From contig JAISXE010000181.1 in assembly GCA_031270615.1 (NCBI GenBank), forward strand, positions 1 through 9,732: DNA of 9,732 nucleotides, written 5' to 3'. The notes beneath the pieces are model-generated. The model searched no databases. It saw nothing but the letters and a program-made list of their open reading frames with translations, and was not told the origin of the DNA. Source of the stretch: Spirochaetia bacterium. GTDB lineage: Bacteria > Spirochaetota > Spirochaetia > DTKZ01. The position numbers and the translations under genes are program-made. Positions 1 through 5,278 of the stretch are shown piece by piece. The first letter of the stretch is position 1; every line of letters begins with the position of its first letter.

Positions 1-15
1 TGGAGCGGATAGCCC

Positions 16-123
16 GGCTGGTCGTATTTTTGTACCCGCTACGCGGATACAAAAATACTGCTCGCCCATGCAACCTGGGCTGGTCGCATCCCTTCGGGAT
101 GCTGCTCGCCCATGCAACCCGGG
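16..123 (+). repeat. Two tandem hairpin units with conserved flanks
   Basis: Unit 1 (16-79) and unit 2 (78-123) each consist of GGCTGGTCG, a palindrome, then TGCTCGCCCATGCAACC ending in YGGG. The palindromes differ completely. Unit 1 pairs 24-34 with 48-58 (GTATTTTTGTA with its perfect complement), plus an inner CCGC/GCGG pair. Unit 2 pairs GCATCCC (86-92) with GGGATGC (96-102) around a TTC loop. The flanks are nearly identical while the stems change yet stay paired, so the fold rather than the stem sequence appears conserved. A third unit lies inverted at 8960-9054. Confidence 0.75.
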
Positions 124-149
124 TTTTTTGCGCCTGGGGGCGCAAAAAA
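124..149. terminator. Bidirectional intrinsic-terminator-like hairpin
   Basis: TTTTTTGCGCC (124-134) pairs perfectly with GGCGCAAAAAA (139-149) around a 4-base TGGG loop. An A-run faces a T-run, so a GC stem followed by U's would be transcribed in either direction. It would separate anything to the left of the window from the gene at 265. It is also a module of the dispersed repeat, so a role other than termination is possible. Confidence 0.55.
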
Positions 150-216
150 TGTGCCAAAATGATCAATGCGATTGAGAAAAGTAAACGCCGATGCCCTGGT
201 TTCTTTATTCTTCCGC

Positions 217-245
217 TTGCTTTTTTCCCCGCTATCTCCTACAAT
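217..245 (+). promoter_or_regulatory. Candidate sigma-70-type promoter of the trans-sulfuration gene
   Basis: TTGCTT (217-222) is followed after 17 bases by TACAAT (240-245), a 5/6 match to the -10 consensus; the -35 matches only in TTG. Transcription would start near 252, immediately at the AGGA Shine-Dalgarno, giving a very short leader. No SAM riboswitch or T-box is recognisable upstream. This is inferred from motif matches only. Confidence 0.4.
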
Positions 246-264
246 TAACATAGGAAAAAGACGA

Positions 265-1455
265 ATGGAAAACACTTCTGAAACCGTTTCGGACTGTCCG
301 AAGAAACACGCGCTTGCGACGCGCCTTGTTCATGGGGCGACGCCTTTTGATCCTTGCACCGGGGCCATCAGCACGCCCATCTACCAGAGCGCGACTTTCC
401 GGCACCCGGGCCTGAACGAATCCACGGGCTTCGATTACTCGCGGGTCGTCAACCCCACGCGCACGGAGCTGGAGCGCACGCTGGCCCTTGTCGAAAACGG
501 CCGCTACGGCCTGGCTTTTTCCACGGGCATGGGGGCGATCTCGTCCCTGATAAAGCTTTACAAGCCGGGCGACCACCTGATCGTTTCGGAGGACCTGTAC
601 GGGGGGACCTACCGCCTGTTCCAGGAGTATTACGCGCTGTACGGGTTTTCGTTTTCGTATGTCGATACCAGCGATTTCGCCAGGACCGAGGCGGCGCTGC
701 GCCCCCAGACAAAGGCGCTTTTCGTCGAGACCCCCTCGAACCCCATGATGAAGGTCACGGATATCCGGCGCTGCGCGCAGCTTATCCACGGGCGGGGCGG
801 GCATCTTATCGTGGACAACACCTTCCTGTCCCCGTACTTCCAGACGCCTTTGGACCTGGGGGCGGACATTGTGGTGCATTCCGGCACAAAGTACCTGGCG
901 GGCCACAACGACACGCTGGCGGGTTTCCTGGTGCATTCGCAGGACGGGCTTGAGGAGGGACTGCGCAACGCGCAGAAAAGCGAGGGGGCTTCCCTTTCGC
1001 CCTTCGATTCCTGGCTTGTGCTGCGGGGGCTGAAGACCCTTGCCCTCAGAATGGAGAGGCACCAGGCGAGCGCCCTGCGGATCGCATCCTGGCTGCGGGA
1101 ACATCCCCGCGTCGGGAAGGTCTTTTTTGCCGGGTTTCCCGATCATCCCCAGTATGGAATCAGCAAGGCCCAGGCGAGGGGCTTCGGGGGCATGATTTCC
1201 TTTTACCTGAAAAATCCCGCGGACGCCCCGCTGCTTTTGAAAAACGTGGCGCTCATCCTTTTTGCCGAAAGCCTGGGGGGAACGGAGTCCCTTCTGACCT
1301 ATCCCGTGGTGCAGACGCACGGCGCCATTCCCGAGCAGATGAGGCTTTCCGCAGGGGTTGACGAGCGGCTTATGCGTTTGTCGGTGGGAATCGAGGATCC
1401 CGATGATCTTATAAATGATCTGGCACAGGCCTTCCACGCCTGCGGGGAACTATGA
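265..1455 (+). CDS. PLP-dependent trans-sulfuration enzyme (cystathionine beta-lyase / gamma-synthase family)
   Basis: A 396-residue cytosolic enzyme of the Cys/Met-metabolism PLP family, of usual family length. Visible landmarks: YSR at 58-60 and STGMGA near 86-91 (phosphate and cofactor contacts), Y112 in EDLYGGTY, TPSNP at 156-160, D184 in IVDNTF (pairs with the pyridine nitrogen), the Schiff-base lysine K209 in HSGTKYLAGHND, SLGGTESLLTYP at 336-347, and R371 in RLSVGIED (substrate carboxylate). The ESLLTYP..QTH..IP..R stretch recalls Bacillus MetC/MetI-type enzymes. Reaction specificity (beta-lyase, gamma-synthase, gamma-lyase or O-acetylhomoserine sulfhydrylase) cannot be told from motifs. 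The start at 265 is chosen over the in-frame ATG at 166 because AGGA (252-255) precedes it and the family-like sequence begins there. The extra 33 residues would lie in the repeat and promoter region. Two Rrf2 regulators follow 61 bp downstream, possibly co-transcribed. Confidence 0.9.
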   Translation: MENTSETVSDCPKKHALATRLVHGATPFDPCTGAISTPIYQSATFRHPGLNESTGFDYSRVVNPTRTELERTLALVENGRYGLAFSTGMGAISSLIKLYKPGDHLIVSEDLYGGTYRLFQEYYALYGFSFSYVDTSDFARTEAALRPQTKALFVETPSNPMMKVTDIRRCAQLIHGRGGHLIVDNTFLSPYFQTPLDLGADIVVHSGTKYLAGHNDTLAGFLVHSQDGLEEGLRNAQKSEGASLSPFDSWLVLRGLKTLALRMERHQASALRIASWLREHPRVGKVFFAGFPDHPQYGISKAQARGFGGMISFYLKNPADAPLLLKNVALILFAESLGGTESLLTYPVVQTHGAIPEQMRLSAGVDERLMRLSVGIEDPDDLINDLAQAFHACGEL

Positions 1456-1500
1456 TATACTCTGCCCGCGAATTTTTTTTTGAATTTTTTCTTTTGATTT
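1456..1500 (+). promoter_or_regulatory. Short gap with a possible -10 box and a T-rich tract
   Basis: TATACT (1456-1461) right after the upstream stop codon matches 5/6 of a -10 box, but no convincing -35 lies 16-18 bases before it. A T-rich run (about 1471-1500) has no GC stem in front of it, so it is not a normal intrinsic terminator. The regulators may therefore be transcribed from the upstream gene, from here, or both. Confidence 0.2.
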
Positions 1501-1516
1501 TGTCATGGGGGTAGGC

Positions 1517-1948
1517 ATGAGAATTTCCACAAAAGGACGGTATTCGCTGGAGGCCCTTTTGTATCTGGCCATGTTTCAGAAAGGTGAATATGTGAGCGTG
1601 CGCGACATAGCCGAGTACACGGGGATTTCGGACGGCTACCTTGAGCAGCTTTTCATTCCCCTGAAAAAGGCGGGAATCATCATCTCCACGCGGGGGCCCC
1701 ACGGCGGCTACCTTCCCGGCAGGATGCTGGAGCATATATCCGTGGGAGACGTTTTGCGCGCGGCGGAGGGGCCTCTGGAACCTGTGGCCTGCCTTGAGTC
1801 GGAGAAATGCCCCAACGAAAGCTGGTGCCTGAGCCGCAACACCTGGGGGGAACTGTACAGGACAATCGCGGACTGCGTGAACACCGTAAGCCTTGCCGAT
1901 CTTATGGATGCCTACCGTACCCTGGAGGGGCCGGAGTACATAATATGA
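1517..1948 (+). CDS. Rrf2-family regulator with IscR-like three-cysteine Fe-S motif
   Basis: A 143-residue DNA-binding protein. Residues 1-66 form the Rrf2 winged helix, starting MRISTKGRYSLEALLYLA, with the recognition helix around 38-52 (SDGYLEQLFIPLKKAG) and the wing TRGPHGGY (58-65). Cysteines at 92, 98 and 104 have the spacing and numbering of the three cluster ligands of E. coli IscR. The fourth IscR ligand (His107) is Arg here. A [2Fe-2S]-binding redox or Fe-S-status sensor is inferred. An ATG at 1505 is in frame, but 1517 is preferred: the family N-terminus begins there and a GGGGG run (1507-1511) sits at ribosome-binding distance. It overlaps the next regulator by 4 bp (ATGA). Likely targets are itself, the adjacent sulfur gene, or nox; none is shown by the sequence. 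Confidence 0.9.
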   Translation: MRISTKGRYSLEALLYLAMFQKGEYVSVRDIAEYTGISDGYLEQLFIPLKKAGIIISTRGPHGGYLPGRMLEHISVGDVLRAAEGPLEPVACLESEKCPNESWCLSRNTWGELYRTIADCVNTVSLADLMDAYRTLEGPEYII

Positions 1949-2379
1949 AAATATCCACCCGCGGCCGCTACGGCACGCGCCTTTTGATCGATCTGGCCCA
2001 GCACGCGGGCGAGTCCCATGTCACCCTCGCCTCGGTGGCCGGGCGGCAGAATATCTCGGTTCGCTACCTTGAGCAGGTGGCGGTTCTTCTGCGCCGCGCG
2101 GGGTTTATCCGCTCGGTGAAGGGCGCCTCAGGCGGTTATGCCCTGGCCGTTTCCCCGGAGGATATCAGTATCGGCGAGGTTCTGCGGGTTCTGGAGGGGG
2201 ACATGCTGGTTGCCGATCCTCCCTGCCCGGAGGTAACTGAAAGCAGGCTCCAGCGCTGCATCCGCCTGGCGGTTTTCGACCGCCTGAACGCGCGCATCGC
2301 GAAAGTCATAGACGGGCAGACCCTCGCCTCCCTTGTCGGCACCACCGACCCGGACGACGCGTATATGTATTACATTTAG
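1945..2379 (+). CDS. Second Rrf2-family regulator, lacking the Fe-S cysteine triad
   Basis: A 144-residue paralogue of the preceding gene. It has the same start (MKISTRGRYGTRLLIDLA), recognition helix SVRYLEQVAVLLRRAG (38-53) and wing VKGASGGY (58-65). In the region where IscR carries its cluster it has only C94 and C105, not the C-X5-C-X5-C triad, so it resembles the cluster-free branch that includes the cysteine regulator CymR. It starts inside the stop of the upstream gene (ATGA overlap), with GGAG at 1933-1936 eight bases before the ATG, so the two are translationally coupled and made in similar amounts. Rrf2 proteins bind DNA as dimers, so a heterodimer is conceivable but not shown. Next to a trans-sulfuration enzyme, control of cysteine/methionine metabolism is a reasonable inference. 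Confidence 0.88.
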   Translation: MKISTRGRYGTRLLIDLAQHAGESHVTLASVAGRQNISVRYLEQVAVLLRRAGFIRSVKGASGGYALAVSPEDISIGEVLRVLEGDMLVADPPCPEVTESRLQRCIRLAVFDRLNARIAKVIDGQTLASLVGTTDPDDAYMYYI

Positions 2380-2392
2380 AGCTTATCCTTAA

Positions 2393-2602
2393 ATAACGCA
2401 TAACACAAAGGCAAAAATTTACCACGGACAACACGGACTGCGCACGCCGAAATAAACGCGCGCCCAGCGGCTTTTTATTCCGTGCGGTCAGTGGTTTCTT
2501 ATCCCGTGCGGTCAGCGGTTTCTCATTCCGCGCGGTCAGTGGTTCCGTATTCCGTGCGGCCAACGGTTCCCAGGGCAACGGCACTTGCCATAACGCATAA
2601 CA
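2393..2602. repeat. Region bounded by a 13-bp direct repeat
   Basis: ATAACGCATAACA occurs exactly at 2393-2405 and again at 2590-2602. Between them lie a motif ACCACGGACAACACGGAC (2421-2438) and four 24-bp tandem repeats (2475-2570). The flanking duplication could be a target-site duplication around an inserted repeat block, or a leftover of recombination. No transposase is present and no believable gene lies inside. Confidence 0.45.
2475..2570. repeat. Four tandem 24-bp repeats
   Basis: Four head-to-tail copies of exactly 24 bp start at 2475, 2499, 2523 and 2547, sharing the core CCGYGCGGYCARYGGTTYC. Copies 1 and 2 differ at 2 positions; copy 4 is the most diverged. Read on the other strand, each unit (ACCACTGACCGCACGGAA) matches the nearby ACCACGGACAACACGGAC (2421-2438) at 14 of 18 positions, so the array seems to be an amplified inverted relative of that motif. 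Because 24 is a multiple of 3, an open frame with an 8-residue period runs through it, but that is a by-product. Confidence 0.85.
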
Positions 2603-2618
2603 TTTTATTGCGCGAAGC

Positions 2619-2810
2619 GCGGATAGCCCCTGGGGCACAAGGGATTGGAGGGGGCGCGAAGCGCGCCCGCAGGGCCGGAGCGACAGCGAAGCCCCGCAAA
2701 GCCCGGTTTTTTTGCGGTTTCACCGCAAAAAAATGGGCCAAACCGACCAATATGGCCAAAAAAAGCAAATGCCGTTACCCGAAGTGGTTTTTTATTCCGC
2801 TTGCAATTTG
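2619..2810 (+). repeat. Modular dispersed intergenic repeat, copy B
   Basis: Second copy of the element at 5-220: GCGGATAGCCC (2619-2629), a variable middle, the T-run/A-run hairpin (2707-2733), ATGGGCCAAA and following bases, then TTCCGCTTGC (2795-2804). The middle differs from copy A. Instead of GGCTGGTCG units it has a perfect 7-bp stem GGGCGCG/CGCGCCC (2652-2658 with 2662-2668, AAG loop). Like copy A it sits just upstream of a + strand gene. Confidence 0.6.
2707..2733. terminator. Bidirectional intrinsic-terminator-like hairpin
   Basis: TTTTTTTGCGGT (2707-2718) pairs perfectly with ACCGCAAAAAAA (2722-2733) around a TTC loop; an outer GCCC/GGGC pair (2701-2704 with 2735-2738) may extend it. 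It could stop transcription from the rrf2 genes before nox. It lies about 330 bases past the last stop codon, so that role is inferred. Confidence 0.5.
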
Positions 2811-2823
2811 CCTCGCGAAGCAT

Positions 2824-2852
2824 TAGAGTATGGTAGGTGCGGCAAATATAGT
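2824..2852 (+). promoter_or_regulatory. Candidate promoter of nox
   Basis: TATAGT (2847-2852) matches 5/6 of a -10 box, with TAGAGT (2824-2829) 17 bases upstream as a poor -35. An alternative uses TTGCAA (2801-2806) with TAGAGT as the -10, also 17 bases apart. Either leaves a leader of a few dozen bases before the ATG at 2892. No clear Rex or Rrf2 operator is recognised. Confidence 0.3.
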
Positions 2853-2891
2853 AAGTAGCCGCAAATCATGGAGGATAAGGAGAATCGCGTC

Positions 2892-4226
2892 ATGAGTAAG
2901 ATTGTATTAATCGGAGCGAATCACGCCGGGACCGCCGCGGCGAATACGATTCTGGACAACTACCCGGGGAACGAGTTGGTTGTTTTTGATTCAAACAGCA
3001 ATATAAGCTATCTGGGCTGCGGCACGGCGCTGTGGATTGGGCGGCAGATCGATAATCCCGACGGGCTTTTTTATTCGTCGGAGGAAAAGCTCCGCGCCAA
3101 GAAGGCAGCGGTGCATATGCAGACCGAAGTGCGGCGCGTGGATTTTGAGGGGAAAAAGGTTTTTGCCGCGGACAAAAACGGCAGGGAGATCGCCGAGAGC
3201 TACGACAAACTTATCCTGGCCACAGGCTCCCTGCCCATCATTCCAAAAATCAAGGGCATCGAGCTGGAAAACGTGACATCGGTGAAACTCTTCCAGGACG
3301 GGCAGAGGATCAACGCCTTGATGGACAGGCCGGAAGTCAAAACCGTCGCGGTTATCGGGGCGGGGTATATCGGCGTGGAGGTTGCCGAAGCGGTGTGCCG
3401 GCGGGGAAAGAAGGCCCTGCTTTTCGAGGCCATGGGTACGAGCCTTTCCAGTTATTACGATGACTGGTTTACCCGCGATATGGACACGGTGCTTGCGGAT
3501 AACGGGGTCGAACTGCATTTCGGCGAACAGGTCCAGGAGATCAAGGGGGCGGGAAAGGTGCAGGCCCTTGTTACCGGCAAGGGGGAATACGCGGCGGACG
3601 TGGTTATTCTGGCCATCGGTTTTAAGCCTAACTCTTCCCTGGGGGCACAGGACCTTGAGGTTTTCGCAAACGGGGCGTACAAGGTGAATCTGAAGCAGGA
3701 AACCTCCAAACCCGGGGTATACGCCGTCGGCGACTGCGCCACCGTGTATTCCAATGCCACGGGAGGCACCTCCTACATCGCCCTGGCCACCAACGCGGTG
3801 CGCAGCGGAATCGTCGCGGGGCACAACGTCTGCGGCACGGCCCTTGAATCGGCGGGCGTGCAGGGTTCCAATGGCATTTGCATTTTCGATTACAAGATGG
3901 TGTCCACGGGCCTGAACATGGCGGCCGCGGAAAAGGCCGGTTTCTCGCCCGCATACACCCAGTTCGAGGACACGCAGAAACCCGGTTTCGTCAAAGGCGC
4001 CAACCACAAGGTGAAGCTGCGCATCGTGTACGACAAAAAAACGCGCCGGATTCTGGGCGCGCAGATGGCTTCGCGCTACGACATGTCCATGGGGATCCAC
4101 ATGTTTTCCCTTGCCATCGAGGAAAAACTTAGCATCGACAAGCTGAAACTGCTGGATATTTTCTTCCTGCCGCACTTCAACCAGCCCTACAACTACATCA
4201 CCATGGCGGCGCTGTCGGCGACATAA
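2892..4226 (+). CDS. nox: NADH oxidase, CoA-disulfide reductase / NADH peroxidase-type flavoprotein
   Basis: A 444-residue FAD/NAD(P)-disulfide oxidoreductase, of normal family length. Landmarks: the FAD-binding start VLIGANHAGTAAA with catalytic-type His11, the single redox-active C43 in SYLGCGTALWIG (forms Cys-sulfenic acid in NADH oxidases and peroxidases), ATGSLPIIP (110-118), the NADH-binding GAGYIGVEVAEA (156-167), the second FAD motif YAVGDCA (277-283) and a dimerisation domain from about 325. The LGCG.ALWIG context fits Nox better than peroxidase or CoA-disulfide reductase. It most likely reduces O2 to water with NADH, giving oxygen protection and NAD+ regeneration. The start is at 2892, not the in-frame ATG at 2868, because AAGGAG (2877-2882) sits 9 bases upstream. 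Its last 34 bp overlap the oppositely directed ATPase gene. Confidence 0.92.
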   Translation: MSKIVLIGANHAGTAAANTILDNYPGNELVVFDSNSNISYLGCGTALWIGRQIDNPDGLFYSSEEKLRAKKAAVHMQTEVRRVDFEGKKVFAADKNGREIAESYDKLILATGSLPIIPKIKGIELENVTSVKLFQDGQRINALMDRPEVKTVAVIGAGYIGVEVAEAVCRRGKKALLFEAMGTSLSSYYDDWFTRDMDTVLADNGVELHFGEQVQEIKGAGKVQALVTGKGEYAADVVILAIGFKPNSSLGAQDLEVFANGAYKVNLKQETSKPGVYAVGDCATVYSNATGGTSYIALATNAVRSGIVAGHNVCGTALESAGVQGSNGICIFDYKMVSTGLNMAAAEKAGFSPAYTQFEDTQKPGFVKGANHKVKLRIVYDKKTRRILGAQMASRYDMSMGIHMFSLAIEEKLSIDKLKLLDIFFLPHFNQPYNYITMAALSAT

Positions 4227-5278
4227 GCCTGCGGGTTTTCCGCCTTGTCCCTGAGGCCGACAAAGACCTGCCGGCCGACTTCGCAGCGCCGCGCGCCGGG
4301 AATGTGTACCCGCAAAACGCCGAGCGCCGTCCCAACGGCGTAATGGTTTTCCTTCCCCTGGAACTGCACGTTGCGGATAACGCCGGGAAGCTCGCGGGTG
4401 TCGCCGGTAAATACAAGCTGGTCCGGCCTCAGGGGACACAGGCCTTCGCGTTTGATGCTGTCCTGAACATTCGGGACGATCCAGCGGCAGCGCGGCCGGG
4501 TTCCAAAACAGAAGGTCTCGCCCTGCCATTTGCCTTCCAGCAGATTGCTGCCCGATACAAACCGGGCCACAAAGGAGGTGGCGGGGCGGTAATAAATATC
4601 CGCGGAGCTTCCGTTTTGTTCTATACTTCCGCTATTCATAATCAGCACCCTGTCGCTCATGGCAAGGGCCTCGCTCTGATCGTGGGTAACGTATAAAACC
4701 GTGCAGCCACAGATCCGGTGGATTCGCTGGATTTCCTCCCGCATGGCAATCCGCAGCCCCGCGTCAAGGGCGGAGAGCGGTTCATCCATCAGCATAAGGG
4801 CCGGGCGCGTTACCATCGCGCGGGCCAGGGCGACCCGCTGGCGCTGGCCGCCCGAAAGTTGGGAGGGATAGCGATCCGCGAAGCGGGAGAGTCCCACGAT
4901 GTCCAGGGTTTCCCCGATATGCCGCGCGGCGTTTGCGCGGATTTCCCCGGCCACAAAGCGGTGGTGGCGCAGCGGGAACTCCAGATGTTCCCGAACGGTA
5001 AGATGGGGCCACAGCGCGAAGGACTGAAATACCATGGAAATATCGCGCTTTTCCGGCGGAACGCCGCGCCCCGCGCCGGATACCGGCTTCCCGTCAAACA
5101 GGACTTGCCCCGCCGTGGGATGCTCAAAACCGGCCAGGATGCGCAGCAAAGTTGTCTTGCCGCAGCCTGAGGGTCCCAGAAGGGATACAAATTCCCCGGG
5201 CGGAATGTGCAGATCAATATTCCGCAGCACCTGAGCCGCGCCGAAATTTTTGGAAAGCTCTTCAATGCAGACATTCAT
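4193..5278 (-). CDS. ABC importer ATPase (FbpC/PotA/PhnT-like)
   Basis: A 361-residue ATP-binding subunit. Walker A is GPSGCGKT (35-42), the Q-loop Gln is Q85 in VFQSFALWPH, the signature is LSGGQRQRVALARA (141-154), Walker B is LMLMDEPLSALD (161-172) and the switch His is H199 in YVTHDQSEA. A C-terminal TOBE-like part (about 285-345, LRPDQLVF through VGLRD) marks the iron/spermidine/phosphonate importer class. It powers the permease encoded just upstream, whose stop overlaps this start by 4 bp (ATGA). The ATG at 5278 has AGGAG (5293-5289) about 10 bases before it; an in-frame extension upstream to 5362 lies inside the permease gene and is rejected. It is the last gene of the operon and ends inside the 3' end of nox on the other strand. 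No terminator hairpin is seen. Confidence 0.93.
   Translation of the reverse strand: MNVCIEELSKNFGAAQVLRNIDLHIPPGEFVSLLGPSGCGKTTLLRILAGFEHPTAGQVLFDGKPVSGAGRGVPPEKRDISMVFQSFALWPHLTVREHLEFPLRHHRFVAGEIRANAARHIGETLDIVGLSRFADRYPSQLSGGQRQRVALARAMVTRPALMLMDEPLSALDAGLRIAMREEIQRIHRICGCTVLYVTHDQSEALAMSDRVLIMNSGSIEQNGSSADIYYRPATSFVARFVSGSNLLEGKWQGETFCFGTRPRCRWIVPNVQDSIKREGLCPLRPDQLVFTGDTRELPGVIRNVQFQGKENHYAVGTALGVLRVHIPGARRCEVGRQVFVGLRDKAENPQAYVADSAAMVM

Larger units (their letters stand above)
5..220 (+). repeat. Modular dispersed intergenic repeat, copy A
   Basis: Seen: this stretch shares the order of parts of 2619-2810. Both start with the 11-mer GCGGATAGCCC (5-15 and 2619-2629) and have a variable middle rich in small hairpins. 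Both then have CCCGG followed by a T-run/GC stem/A-run hairpin (124-149 here), about 48 aligned bases roughly 70% identical by eye (from ATGTGCCAAA on), and a shared end TTCCGCTTGC (211-220). Both copies lie just upstream of a + strand gene, and the shared end reaches the possible -35 region of that gene. No coding frame here looks real. Function is unknown; it could be a REP/MITE-like repeat, a transcription insulator or a small RNA. Confidence 0.6.

Noticed and set aside
166..264. N-terminal extension of the trans-sulfuration enzyme from ATG 166
   Set aside because: It would translate the repeat and the likely promoter, has no ribosome-binding site of note, and is outside the conserved protein.
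232..1437. 401-codon - strand frame
   Set aside because: It is an antisense shadow of the clearly recognisable trans-sulfuration enzyme in GC-rich DNA, and has no family motifs.
2475..2570. CRISPR array
   Set aside because: The 24-bp units are contiguous with no unique spacers, and no cas gene is present.
2482..2826. 114-codon + strand frame with an 8-residue period
   Set aside because: It arises from the 24-bp tandem repeats and then runs through the dispersed repeat and its hairpin; it has no domain-like sequence.
2991..4529. 512-codon - strand frame
   Set aside because: It is antisense to nox and out of frame with the ATPase gene, both of which have full motif sets.
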